A stretch of DNA of 64,000 nucleotides, taken from positions 1 through 64,000 of the forward strand of contig JACKLK010000006.1 of the NCBI GenBank assembly GCA_024236015.1. Direction: 5' to 3'. Both the position numbers and the translations under genes were made by a program. This document shows, one piece after another, positions 14,954 to 22,531 of the stretch (the first letter of the stretch is position 1; each line of letters begins with the position of its first letter). The notes beneath the pieces were generated by a model. That model searched no databases, was not told the origin of the DNA, and was given only the letters and a program-made list of their open reading frames with translations. The DNA is from Rhodoferax sp. Its GTDB lineage: Bacteria; Pseudomonadota; Gammaproteobacteria; Burkholderiales; Burkholderiaceae_C.

Positions 14954-15819
14954 TCGAACCACTCCACGGTGCCGTCGTTGTACAGGCGTGCGCCGGTGCG
15001 GCGGTTGATCCAGCAGTTCAGCGCCACGGCCACCGGCATGAAGCCGTGGCTGGCCGCATAGTCGACGTGCACGGCCATCGCGGTCGTGTCGCCACCCGTG
15101 CCCATGGGGCCGAAACCCATGCTGTTGACGGCATGCAGCAGCCGCCGTTCCATGTCGGCGAGGATCGGCTCCGGATTGGTCTGGCCGAACGGACGCAGGA
15201 CCTGCTGCTTGGCCATGCGGGCCGCATGGTCGAAGGTGCCGCCGATGCCGACTCCCACCACGATGGGCGGGCAGGGTTGCGAACCGGCCTTCATCACCAC
15301 GTCCAGCACGTACCGCTCGATCGTCTCCAGGCTCGGGTAGACGAAGGTCTCCAGCGCCTCCCAGCGGCCGCTGCCCATGGCCTTGGGGGCACAGACGATC
15401 TCCAGATGGTCGGCATCGTCGACCATGTCGAATGCGACGATGGGCATGTCCTTGCCGGCGTGGCTGCGCTGGTGCGTCAGCGGGTTGGTCACCATGCGCA
15501 GGATGGGGGGATGTATCTGCGCCGCGAGGTCGGCGAAGCCGTCGACGATGGCCTGGCGAATCGGGCCGTCGATGCGTGCCCCGGTGCCGACCTTGATCGA
15601 GTACACCGGAATGCCGACGTCGGAACACACCAGATGGTCTTTCGCTTCCGCGGCATCGGCACTCTTGAGCATGATGGTCAGCGTCTGGCGGGCCGTGTCG
15701 GAGCGCTCCACGCCCTGCGCCTGGCGCAGCACGGCCTTGGTGTCTTCCGGAATCTTCTTCAGCGCGCGTTCGTACAACGCTGCTGTGACAGACCGGATCT
15801 GCGTGCTGGTGATGGGCAT
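14950..15819 (-). CDS. Class I fumarase/L(+)-tartrate dehydratase-type hydro-lyase, alpha subunit
   Basis: A 289-residue catalytic subunit carrying the oxygen-sensitive [4Fe-4S] cluster. Candidate ligands are cysteines in EIVCAPKAMG and GSQPCPPIVVGVGIGGTFD; the latter glycine-rich stretch is characteristic of the TtdA/FumA alpha fold. It is the first gene of a seven-gene operon in which several junctions overlap by 4 bp. The ATG is chosen at MPITSTQIRSVTAALYERA. About 75 bp upstream lies a strong dyad that may be an operator. Confidence 0.85.
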   Translation of the reverse strand: MPITSTQIRSVTAALYERALKKIPEDTKAVLRQAQGVERSDTARQTLTIMLKSADAAEAKDHLVCSDVGIPVYSIKVGTGARIDGPIRQAIVDGFADLAAQIHPPILRMVTNPLTHQRSHAGKDMPIVAFDMVDDADHLEIVCAPKAMGSGRWEALETFVYPSLETIERYVLDVVMKAGSQPCPPIVVGVGIGGTFDHAARMAKQQVLRPFGQTNPEPILADMERRLLHAVNSMGFGPMGTGGDTTAMAVHVDYAASHGFMPVAVALNCWINRRTGARLYNDGTVEWFE

Positions 15820-16291
15820 GGGTCGGAGGCGATGGACAGGGGCGATGAGCCCGAAGAATGCCCCAGGCGCTGGGGCGGTTCAAGCGATATTCGCGCAGTT
15901 TTCGCTGCGCGGAAACTGCGCCATGTTGCGGCATGGCTTGCGCAGGCGTTGCTGTCTGCACCAGGTCCGGAGATCGGATTCCGTGCAGGATTCGGTCACC
16001 AGCATCAGGCCGACCTTTCCGGGGCCTGGCAAGTCCTGCCTGCCGTGAGAAAGCGCATGGCGGGTCATCGGATCAGCGTCACGGCGGGCGAGTCGCGCCC
16101 TGCACAGGCCATACGGACCTGGTCGGGGCATGGCTTCGGGTCTTCGCCGCCGGACAACTGCCCAAGGTCCGACAGGTCGCCGATGGTCGTCGGCAACTGC
16201 GCCGGTTCGGCGCAGATTCTCGGCATTTTCTCCGTACGCACCAAGAAAAATGGCCTGCCGTCTCCGGCAAGCCATTGATTCATATGAAGAA
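15820..16291. promoter_or_regulatory. Upstream region of the hydratase operon, with a 30-bp dyad
   Basis: No gene is supported in these 470 bp. A dyad at 15893-15921 pairs GCGCAGTTTT with GAAACTGCGC around a GC-rich centre and lies about 75 nt before the first operon gene, a fitting operator or promoter-proximal site. The remainder holds the terminator at 16245-16274 and otherwise nothing recognisable. Confidence 0.35.
16245..16274 (-). terminator. Host-side terminator of tRNA-Ala (displaced)
   Basis: On the minus strand TGGCTTGCCGG-AGA-CGGCAGGCCA is followed by TTTTT. It is homologous to the terminator now found beside the intact tRNA at 30027-30056. It was probably the original tRNA terminator before the element inserted between them. 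Confidence 0.7.
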
Positions 16292-16342
16292 GTTGGTGGA
16301 GAGGAGGAGGATCGAACTCCCGACCTCTGCATTGCGAACGCA
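16292..16342 (-). other. attL: duplicate of the tRNA-Ala 3' half
   Basis: These 51 bp are identical to 30076-30126 and correspond, on the minus strand, to the tRNA-Ala 3' end: anticodon stem-loop, variable loop, T arm, acceptor and CCA. Identity stops inside the anticodon stem. The 5' half of the tRNA is absent here. It marks the left end of the integrated element, about 135 bp before the integrase gene. Confidence 0.92.
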
Positions 16343-16437
16343 AGGAATGCGGACAATCGCGAACAACTGCGAATAGCATTCTCCCTCTGAGAGAGCGCAA
16401 ATTTGTTCTGGATTGTTCGCCGAAATTCGCCTATGAT

Positions 16438-16457
16438 TTGGACACCTGTTGGACACC
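16438..16457 (+). promoter_or_regulatory. Two TTGGACACC direct repeats, possible integrase arm sites
   Basis: The nonamer TTGGACACC occurs at 16438-16446 and 16449-16457, spaced one helical turn apart, between attL and the integrase start. A third copy is at 30013-30021, just inside attR. The placement at both ends fits arm-type binding sites of a tyrosine recombinase. Inference only. Confidence 0.45.
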
Positions 16458-16475
16458 AAAGGCGAAAACGACACC

Positions 16476-17660
16476 ATGGCCGGCTCGATCGACACCGTCA
16501 AGGGGCGCGAAGCACTCAAGCCGCGGCATGCTCCGTACTGGCACAAGATCAGCACCGGTTGCTTCCTGGGCTTTCGCAAGATCACCAGTGATTCGACCGG
16601 GGCTTGGCTGGCCCGGTACCGCCTGGAGGACACCGGCGCGCAGAAGCTGCACAGCTTGGGCAAGTTCGAGGAATTGCCGCCGACTGAGCGGTTCGGCGCT
16701 GCAAGCAAGGCCGCCAGCAAGTGGTTCGAGCACATGGGCCAGGGCGGCAGCGCCGGCGCCCTGACAGTGCGCGAGGCATGCGAGAACTACGTCGAGCACC
16801 TGCGCGGGGCCAAGCCCAGCACGAACGCGGCCGACGATGCCGATGGGCGGTTCAAGCGGTGGGTATACCCGAACGCCAAACTGGCCGGCACACCGCTGCA
16901 GAAGCTCACGCAAGGGCAGGTAACCGCGTGGCGCAATGCACTTGCGAAGACCCGGGCCATGCACCAGGACAAGAGCAAGGAGCCGACCAGGGAGCGCTCT
17001 AGCAGCTCGCTGAACCGCGACATGGCGACACTCCGGGCAGCGCTCAATCTCGCCCTGGAGGACGGGCATTGCACCAGCGATCACGCATGGGCCAAGAAGC
17101 TCAAGACGATCAAGGGCGCCACCGGCCGGCGCGACATCTATCTGGACCTGGACCAGCGGCGCGCACTGATCGCCAAATGTGCGCCCGACATCGGGGCGCT
17201 ACTGCGCGCGCTGTCGTTGATCCCGCTGCGCCCGGGCGCGATCGCGTCGCTGGTGGTGGGCAACTTCGACAAGCGCCTGTCCATGCTGACGGTCGGCAAG
17301 GACAAGTCCGGCAAGGATCGGCGCATCACGCTGCCCCCGGTCACTGCCAAGCTGTTCGCCGAGCAGTGCAAGAACAAGTTGCCCACGGCGCCGATATTCA
17401 CCAGGGCGGACGGCAAGGCCTGGAACAAGGATTCGTGGAAAGGGCCATTCAAGGAAGCCGCGGCGGCGGCCGGGCTGCCCCCGACAGCGACGGCATACGT
17501 GCTGCGGCATAGTGTCATCACGGATCTGATTTCCCTGCACCGGGTGGACCTGCTGACCGTGGCGCAGCTCAGCGGCACAAGCCTGGAGATGATCGACAAG
17601 CATTACGGGCACCTGCTGCAGAAGCATGGCGCCGAAGGACTGGCGCGACTGGCGCTGTAG
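16476..17660 (+). CDS. int: Tyrosine-recombinase integrase of the tRNA-Ala element
   Basis: A 394-residue phage-type integrase that would recombine attP with the tRNA-Ala gene. An N-terminal arm-binding region and a core-binding SAM-like helix bundle are followed by the catalytic domain: first arginine in LIPLRPGAIASLV, a lysine in the GKDKSGKDRR beta hairpin, AYVLRHSVITDL for the second arginine and histidine, and the nucleophile in MIDKHYGHLLQ. The first box-II histidine is replaced by tyrosine (YVLRHS). The ATG is preferred over a TTG nine codons earlier because an AAGG motif precedes it. The gene reads away from attL. Confidence 0.92.
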   Translation: MAGSIDTVKGREALKPRHAPYWHKISTGCFLGFRKITSDSTGAWLARYRLEDTGAQKLHSLGKFEELPPTERFGAASKAASKWFEHMGQGGSAGALTVREACENYVEHLRGAKPSTNAADDADGRFKRWVYPNAKLAGTPLQKLTQGQVTAWRNALAKTRAMHQDKSKEPTRERSSSSLNRDMATLRAALNLALEDGHCTSDHAWAKKLKTIKGATGRRDIYLDLDQRRALIAKCAPDIGALLRALSLIPLRPGAIASLVVGNFDKRLSMLTVGKDKSGKDRRITLPPVTAKLFAEQCKNKLPTAPIFTRADGKAWNKDSWKGPFKEAAAAAGLPPTATAYVLRHSVITDLISLHRVDLLTVAQLSGTSLEMIDKHYGHLLQKHGAEGLARLAL

Positions 17661-17702
17661 AAAACCGCGATGCCCTGGCGCGGTGTTACCAGGGCAAAAG
17701 GC

Positions 17703-17737
17703 GCGGCCGGGAAGTGGTGAAGTCACGACCCGGCCGC
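17703..17737. repeat. Inverted repeat after the integrase gene
   Basis: GCGGCCGGG at 17703-17711 pairs perfectly with CCCGGCCGC at 17729-17737 across a 17-nt loop. There is no U-tract, so it may be a hairpin or protein site rather than a terminator. Otherwise the 105 bp between the integrase and the next gene appear empty. Confidence 0.4.
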
Positions 17738-17765
17738 TGACCACAATCGAAACGGAGCTTCGAAA

Positions 17766-18044
17766 ATGGCTGCTGAAACTGTAAACCAATCCGCCGACGG
17801 CTCGGGCATTCCTGCCGACCGGCTGGAGATCCTCAACGAAGCGAATTACCAGAGTGAGGCGCTGTTGGCTGCGTTGATCCGGGGCGCCGACTCCAGGATG
17901 GAGGACCTGCCCTGGCTGATCCGCGGTATTGGGATGCGCCTGGACAAATTGAATGTCATTGTGTCGCAGGCGTGCAGCGACGATCCGCCGGACATTGATG
18001 CGCTCAGGGGAGAACTGTGGCCGCAGGGGGCGCGCCATGTCTGA
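17766..18044 (+). CDS. Small hypothetical protein of the element
   Basis: A 92-residue acidic, mostly helical protein starting 9 nt after a GGAG ribosome site. I do not recognise it. The segment ADRLEILNEANYQSEALLAAL is predicted amphipathic and the C-terminus is rich in Asp and Pro. It overlaps the next small gene by 8 bp, so the two are co-translated. Such short genes beside the integrase often encode excision or regulatory functions in prophages and satellites, but nothing in the sequence proves this. Confidence 0.55.
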   Translation: MAAETVNQSADGSGIPADRLEILNEANYQSEALLAALIRGADSRMEDLPWLIRGIGMRLDKLNVIVSQACSDDPPDIDALRGELWPQGARHV

Positions 18045-18258
18045 AACGACCATGCTCGAGCGGGTAACGCAGCTCAAGAGCCGGGCCGCTGGGCTTGAGG
18101 CCATGGTGTGGTTCACACAAGGTCCGTGCGCCGACAAGTTCACCGCAATGGATGAGTCGGGCCGCACATCGTATCTGTTGGCATGCCTCGAAGTGGCCGA
18201 CGAGTGCGGGGGACTGGCGACCGAAATCCGGCGCGCGCTGAACGACAGTGTGATGTAG
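18037..18258 (+). CDS. Small hypothetical protein of the element
   Basis: A 73-residue protein that begins with ATG inside the last codons of the preceding gene. It is helical, with LERVTQLKSRAAGLEAMVWF at the N-terminus and a Leu/Glu-rich C-terminal helix (CLEVADECGGLATEIRRAL). Not recognised. The overlap places it in the same operon as its neighbours and supports it as a real gene rather than a chance frame. Confidence 0.5.
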   Translation: MSETTMLERVTQLKSRAAGLEAMVWFTQGPCADKFTAMDESGRTSYLLACLEVADECGGLATEIRRALNDSVM

Positions 18259-18272
18259 GCCAGCCGCAACAT

Positions 18273-18815
18273 ATGTCTAGCAACAAGAAAGAGTCCGGGA
18301 CGCACCCGGACCGCCTGGACTGGATGGCTGCAGACCTGCGCGGGGAAGAGCGCGACCTGGCGTGGTACCTGGAGGCCGGCGCCAAGGGCGACAGGGATGC
18401 CGCGCGCAGGGCCCTGCAGTTGATCGTTGATTCATTGTCGGACGCGGGCTTGAAGGCCACCGGCATGAAGATCCCTCATACGCTGCTGCAAGCCCTGCGC
18501 GCCGTGATCGAGCCCCTGGCGCAAGAGGGCGACTCCCGCCTGCTGCGAGCCTTCCGCGGGCAGGTCAAAGGCCGGCCAATCGATCCGCGCCGACGTAACA
18601 CCATGTGGTGGCTGTGCGTGCGGCTGCACCAGTTGCTGGCCAGCGATCCAACCATGACGCAGATCATCGGCGCCGAGCAGGTGCTCGACGATGCCATGGC
18701 CGAGGACGACGCAGATCCCGACGTGACGCTGCCGGGCGCCGAGGCGCTGGTGCTTCAGTATCGGCGCGACCGCGAAGCCGTTGCCACATACCTGCGGGCG
18801 GACGAAGTTAAATAG
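18273..18815 (+). CDS. Hypothetical protein of the element, 180 aa
   Basis: I do not recognise this protein. It is charged and helical throughout (DRLDWMAADLRGEERDLAWY near the start), with Asp/Glu-rich stretches towards the end (MAEDDADPDVTLPGAE), no membrane segment and no zinc motif. It follows the preceding small gene by 14 bp and ends about 95 bp before the AlpA-like gene, after which a new transcription unit may begin. It could be a regulator or an anti-phage or helper-interference factor; position alone suggests early expression. Confidence 0.5.
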   Translation: MSSNKKESGTHPDRLDWMAADLRGEERDLAWYLEAGAKGDRDAARRALQLIVDSLSDAGLKATGMKIPHTLLQALRAVIEPLAQEGDSRLLRAFRGQVKGRPIDPRRRNTMWWLCVRLHQLLASDPTMTQIIGAEQVLDDAMAEDDADPDVTLPGAEALVLQYRRDREAVATYLRADEVK

Positions 18816-18911
18816 GCCCGGTTTAGTTTCTAGGCGTATTCGCAAACCTCCCCGACATTGTGTTCCTGAGTTCGCCGACGTCCGGCGGACACCTACAGGA
18901 AAGGGGCACTG

Positions 18912-19112
18912 ATGTCGGAAGCATTCACCATCGCCGAGTATGAGAAGGCGTACAAGATCGGGCACACCAAGGTCGCCGAGCTGATCAAGTCCGGCGAGCT
19001 GATTACCTACAAGATCGGGCGGCGCCGCTACGTGAGCCGCAGGGCAGCGCAGGAGCTGCAGGAGCGCCTGGAAGGTCGCCCAGCTCAGCAGGCCGAGGCG
19101 GTGGCAGCATGA
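18912..19112 (+). CDS. AlpA/excisionase-like winged helix-turn-helix protein
   Basis: A 66-residue MerR-like DNA-binding protein of the AlpA/Xis type. FTIAEYEKAYKIGHTKVAEL and IKSGELITYKIGRRRYV give the helix-turn-helix plus wing that these proteins use to bind DNA bent near att sites. In P4-type satellites AlpA activates integrase transcription or promotes excision. A strong ribosome site (AGGAAAGGGG) precedes it, and a small hairpin (CGCCGACGTCCGGCGG) lies 30 nt further up. It overlaps the next gene by 4 bp (ATGA). Confidence 0.75.
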   Translation: MSEAFTIAEYEKAYKIGHTKVAELIKSGELITYKIGRRRYVSRRAAQELQERLEGRPAQQAEAVAA

Positions 19113-19324
19113 CCGGCGAAATCATCCAGACCCCGACGCTGGCCGATGGGGCATTGACCGCTGACGAGTTCGGCCGGCGCCACTACCAGGCGTTGACGAA
19201 TCCGAAGCACGAGCATCACGCTTGGGCAAACCAGATGCTGGACCGTGCGATCGCCATGGACCTGGCCGACAAGGGCGTCGACGTCAACAGCACGATTCAC
19301 CCGAGTGGGGCGTGGGATGCCTGA
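19109..19324 (+). CDS. Small hypothetical protein of the element
   Basis: A 71-residue soluble protein translated from an ATG overlapping the AlpA-like stop codon. Sequence such as ALTADEFGRRHYQALTNPKH is helical and His-rich; no family is recognised. It overlaps the following ORF by 8 bp. The tight chaining of genes from here to the ATPase indicates one replication operon, so an accessory role in replication or its control is the best guess from context. Confidence 0.5.
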   Translation: MTGEIIQTPTLADGALTADEFGRRHYQALTNPKHEHHAWANQMLDRAIAMDLADKGVDVNSTIHPSGAWDA

Positions 19325-19520
19325 CCCGAAACGAGAAGCAACCGTCACGGCCCGCTGCGCCCTGGCCGGTGTGACGCTGATTCCGTCGACGGATGACAGG
19401 GATCGGCGCGTGTACATCGTCAGCCGATGGGCCATGTGCCGGCAGCTGGACAGCCTGGAGGCCGTCGAGCAGTGGCTGGAGATGGTCACCGGCAAGGCGG
19501 TGGAGGCTGCCGCTGCATGA
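19317..19520 (+). CDS. Small hypothetical protein of the element
   Basis: A 67-residue protein overlapping its neighbours at both ends. The core VYIVSRWAMCRQLDSLEAVE looks like a compact alpha/beta unit. Not recognised. The stop codon overlaps the start of the zinc-finger primase gene (ATGA), which argues for translational coupling with it. Confidence 0.5.
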   Translation: MPDPKREATVTARCALAGVTLIPSTDDRDRRVYIVSRWAMCRQLDSLEAVEQWLEMVTGKAVEAAAA

Positions 19521-19996
19521 GCCTGATTCGCAACCACCTGCAGAGCCCCATCGAATACGTGGCATCGCAAGGCTATCCCGTGCGGGAGCGTGGCGGCAAG
19601 TGGCGCACGTGCGTCTGCTTCAACTGCGGGCACAGTCGCATGAGGGTCAACGGGGAGACCGGGGCATTCGTCTGCATGTCCGGATGCGGTGCCAGGGGCG
19701 GCGATGTAGTCGCCATGCAGATGGCGATCCATGGTCAGGACTTTGTGACCGCCTGCAAGGCCCTGGGCGCCTGGCAGGACGACCCGAAAGACGACAAGAC
19801 GCCGCGGCGCCGGCCGCTGCCGTTCCCTGCCCGCGATGCCCTGGAGGTGCTGGTCGAGGAAGCGCAGTTCGCGGCCGTGATCGCCGGCAACGTGGCGCAC
19901 GGGGTCGAGATATCCGGCGACGAACGGTTGCGTGCCATGCAGTGCGCCGGGCGGATCCGGACCGTTGCACGTTACGTGCAGGAGGGTCGCACGTGA
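19517..19996 (+). CDS. CHC2-type zinc-finger primase-like protein
   Basis: A 159-residue protein whose zinc finger (CVCFNCGHSRMRV ... FVCMSGCGARGGDVV, about residues 32-64) matches the CHC2 domain that lets DnaG-type primases bind single-stranded template. The TOPRIM catalytic domain is absent, so it is either a stand-alone template-recognition module or works with the ATPase encoded next. In many temperate phages and satellites zinc finger, TOPRIM and helicase are fused; here at least two parts are on separate, overlapping genes. Confidence 0.75.
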   Translation: MSLIRNHLQSPIEYVASQGYPVRERGGKWRTCVCFNCGHSRMRVNGETGAFVCMSGCGARGGDVVAMQMAIHGQDFVTACKALGAWQDDPKDDKTPRRRPLPFPARDALEVLVEEAQFAAVIAGNVAHGVEISGDERLRAMQCAGRIRTVARYVQEGRT

Positions 19997-21078
19997 CCAT
20001 AGAGACGACCATCGACCAGCTTGACGCAGAGGCCGAAGCCTTTGCCATGGCCTACCGCGTGCCCGCGCTACCCGGCCTGGAGGCCAAGGGACCGCGAATC
20101 CCATTCGAGTGGGCCAAGGACATGACCGACAACGCGGACGAACTGCGCGAGATCGTGCAGGGTCTGCTGACCGCCGGCGGCATGTCGATGATCTACGGCG
20201 AGAGCAATTCGGGGAAGTCCTACCTGGCCACGCACCTGGCGTTTTGTATGTCGCACGGCTCGCCATGGCTGGGCCGCCAGCTCGAGCAGGGCGCCGTGAT
20301 CTACGTGGCCGGCGAGGGCGCGACATCGATCCGCCGGCGCATCAAGGCCCATGAACTGCACTTCGGGCGCGAGATCGAGGCGTTCGGCCTGATCCCTTGC
20401 GCGCTGAGCCTGATGGACCCGGGTGCCGACGTGGAGAACTTGATCGAACTGATCAAGGAAAAGGCCAGCGAGATCGGCCAGCGGGTGCTGCTGGTGATTG
20501 TGGACACCGTGGCCCGGGCAATGGGTGGTGGCAACGAAAACGCCAGCGAGGACATGTCTAGGCTGGTGCGCGCGGGCGACCGCATCCGCGAGGAAACGGG
20601 CGCGCATTTGATGTGGATTCATCACAGCGGCAAGGACCAGGCCAAGGGTGCCCGGGGTCATTCGTCCCTGCGCGCGGCGCTCGACACTGAAATGGAAGTG
20701 ACCGCCGACAGCCTGACGGCAACACACACGATCGAGGTCACCAAGCAACGCGACCTGTCGACCAAGGGCGAGCGACTGGCCGGGCGGTTTGTGTCGGTTG
20801 ACCTTGGGCCCGGGCAATGGGACACGCGCATCACGGCTTGCGCTGTCGAGGACGCAGCGGCACCGGCGGTAGCGCGCAAGATGCCGCGGCTGGGTGAAGC
20901 CCAGCAGGCGATCCTGGGGCTACTCAGGGGTGCGGAAAAAGACCTGCGCGTGTCCGAGGTAGCCAAGCGGCTGTCGGAGCAATTCAGCACGGGCTCGACC
21001 TACAACGCAGCCAGCCGGCTCAAGGACCTTGGCCTGGTCGAAATAACGGGCGGTGTGATGCACCTGATTGGCGCATGA
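19993..21078 (+). CDS. RepA-like AAA ATPase/replicative helicase
   Basis: A 361-residue RecA-fold ATPase of the AAA_25/RepA type, the hexameric helicase class used by IncQ-like plasmids and many prophages. Walker A is GESNSGKSY (about residues 70-78), Walker B is VLLVIVDTVARA (about 166), followed by the sensor segment LMWIHHSGKD. A C-terminal winged-helix region (LRVSEVAKRLSEQFSTGSTY) probably binds DNA. The GTG start overlaps the primase stop. An iteron cluster begins 5 bp after its stop codon, which suggests that this protein drives replication of the excised element from that origin. Confidence 0.8.
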   Translation: MTIETTIDQLDAEAEAFAMAYRVPALPGLEAKGPRIPFEWAKDMTDNADELREIVQGLLTAGGMSMIYGESNSGKSYLATHLAFCMSHGSPWLGRQLEQGAVIYVAGEGATSIRRRIKAHELHFGREIEAFGLIPCALSLMDPGADVENLIELIKEKASEIGQRVLLVIVDTVARAMGGGNENASEDMSRLVRAGDRIREETGAHLMWIHHSGKDQAKGARGHSSLRAALDTEMEVTADSLTATHTIEVTKQRDLSTKGERLAGRFVSVDLGPGQWDTRITACAVEDAAAPAVARKMPRLGEAQQAILGLLRGAEKDLRVSEVAKRLSEQFSTGSTYNAASRLKDLGLVEITGGVMHLIGA

Positions 21079-21083
21079 CCCGC

Positions 21084-21182
21084 ATTCACGCCATTCACGT
21101 CTATTCACGCGTGAACCCGAAAAACACCCATGAATATTCACGTTCATTCACGCCTCCCTTTAGGGGGCGTGAAGACGTGAAT
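21084..21182. other. Iteron cluster, candidate replication origin of the element
   Basis: The heptamer ATTCACG occurs five times in direct orientation (21084, 21093, 21103, 21136, 21146) and once inverted as CGTGAAT (21176-21182), plus two shortened inverted copies (CGTGAA at 21110 and 21168). Adjacent copies are 9-10 bp apart, on the same helix face. The cluster directly follows the helicase gene. This is the pattern of plasmid or phage origins bound by an initiator. Function is inferred. Confidence 0.6.
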
Positions 21183-21213
21183 GGGACGAATCCGGAAAAA
21201 GGAGGGAATTCCG

Positions 21214-21450
21214 ATGTCCGCTGAGCAACCTGTTTTTGTGCGGGCCTGGCAGGTCGGGCCGCGCCGGGTCACCTTGACCGTGCCGCGACTGCCGGACGGC
21301 AAGGCGGGCATCCTGGCCATAGAGTGGGATGGATCGGTGCCCCATCACATGAGCGGTGCCGAGTGGCAGCAGTACCGCGCCGGGCGAGATGCTGCGATCG
21401 CGGACATGTCGCGCGAGCTGGGCCTGAATATCGCGGTGGTGGATGCATGA
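21214..21450 (+). CDS. Small hypothetical protein of the element
   Basis: A 78-residue protein with a strong ribosome site (GGAGGG, 21201-21206) 7 nt before the ATG. The N-terminal VFVRAWQVGPRRVTLTVPRL is beta-rich; the C-terminal helix includes WQQYRAGRDAAIADMSREL. I do not recognise it. It is the first gene after the putative origin and overlaps the next by 4 bp, so it begins the second half of the element's operon. Confidence 0.55.
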   Translation: MSAEQPVFVRAWQVGPRRVTLTVPRLPDGKAGILAIEWDGSVPHHMSGAEWQQYRAGRDAAIADMSRELGLNIAVVDA

Positions 21451-21758
21451 CGCCCGTTGACATCTACCGCTGGGGCACGTGCCCGAAGCTGCGCGAGGTG
21501 AGCCTGGGCGCGCGTGCCGCGTGGCTGCTGCTGCGCTATTGCGATTACCCGGTGCCGCTGGATCAGTTCATGACGCTGGCAGCCGTGACGCCGGCCACTG
21601 CCGGCATTGTGCTGGCCGAGCTGATCGAGGCCGGCCTGGTCGAGATGGAAGGCCCGCCGACCTTGAACCCGACGATGTTGGCGCTGCCGGCATTCGACGA
21701 GACGCTACCTATCCCGCAACCCGCAGACGAGGCCAGCAACGGCCGGCCGCTGCACTGA
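21447..21758 (+). CDS. Hypothetical protein with possible winged-helix fold
   Basis: A 103-residue protein. The pattern REVSLGARAAWLLLRYCDYP - PLDQFMTLAAVTPATAGIVL - LIEAGLVEM resembles a winged-helix domain: helix, recognition helix, then a short beta wing. It could bind DNA as a late-gene regulator. The tail is Pro/Asp-rich. It sits just before the coiled-coil and virion-type genes, a suitable place for a switch between early and late functions. Assignment is tentative. Confidence 0.45.
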   Translation: MTPVDIYRWGTCPKLREVSLGARAAWLLLRYCDYPVPLDQFMTLAAVTPATAGIVLAELIEAGLVEMEGPPTLNPTMLALPAFDETLPIPQPADEASNGRPLH

Positions 21759-21785
21759 CCCACAACCCACACGGAGAAAACCACC

Positions 21786-22529
21786 ATGCAAGCCATGCAA
21801 AACGAGAGCGGCGACAAGAACCTGGACGGCGCGGCCAAGTTCGACAGCGACGAGGCCGCATTGAATCAGCAACTGACCGAGGCGCAGGCCAAGGTTCGAG
21901 AGCTGCAGACGCCGCCGGACTATCGCGCGTTGCTGGACGCCGATCTGTCCCAGCAGGCCGAGGCCGAGCTTGAGCGCTGGACGGCGCGCTTGCATCGGCT
22001 GCATGCCGGCATCAAGGCATTGCAGGCCGAGCGCGTGGCCTACTTCGAGCAGCTCGACCGCGAGGCGGTGCGGGCCCGCGTGCAGAATATCCAAGCGCTC
22101 GGGGACAGCAAGATCGAAATTGCCCGCAAGCTGCAGAAAGCACTGGCGGCGGTGGCGGAGCACATCAACATGCTGGCCGCGAAGGACCAGGACATCCTCG
22201 AATTGCTGGACTACCAGAATGTCAACCCGTCCGTCCTGACGCCCGCGGGATGGGAGGTGGTGGACACCGTGCATCACCTGCGTGACTGGGACTTTTCCAA
22301 GACGCTGGCCCTGGAGGAACTGGGGCGACTGTTGAACGGCCGCGCGCCCGGTGAATTGGTGGCCAACATCGACGGCTTTGGCACTCGTGTCGAACAGCAA
22401 TGGGCGACGTGGTTCTATCACAAGCGCCAGGCCGATCGCAAGCGGGCCGAGGAACTGGCAGCCAGCAAGACGGCGACGACCGCGCCCGCGCAAAAGTCGG
22501 CCGCTGCGCTGCGCGTCGTAGGAGCTTGA
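21786..22529 (+). CDS. Coiled-coil protein preceding the ejection genes
   Basis: A 247-residue, highly helical protein. Long heptad-like stretches run from about residue 25 to 135 (NQQLTEAQAKVRELQTPP, then AELERWTARLHRLHAGIKAL). The C-terminus is Ala/Lys-rich. I do not recognise it; a scaffolding or structural role would fit a coiled coil encoded directly in front of virion-type genes, but a scaffold without a capsid gene in the element would have to act on a helper's capsid. The next gene starts 2 bp after its stop codon. Confidence 0.5.
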   Translation: MQAMQNESGDKNLDGAAKFDSDEAALNQQLTEAQAKVRELQTPPDYRALLDADLSQQAEAELERWTARLHRLHAGIKALQAERVAYFEQLDREAVRARVQNIQALGDSKIEIARKLQKALAAVAEHINMLAAKDQDILELLDYQNVNPSVLTPAGWEVVDTVHHLRDWDFSKTLALEELGRLLNGRAPGELVANIDGFGTRVEQQWATWFYHKRQADRKRAEELAASKTATTAPAQKSAAALRVVGA

Positions 22530-22531
22530 TC

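Noticed and set aside
16292..16342. A second tRNA-Ala gene
   Set aside because: Only the 3' half is present; the D arm and 5' acceptor strand are missing, so it is an att duplicate.
16449..16475. TTG start giving a nine-residue longer integrase
   Set aside because: The codons lie within the TTGGACACC repeat, and the downstream ATG has a better-placed purine-rich site.
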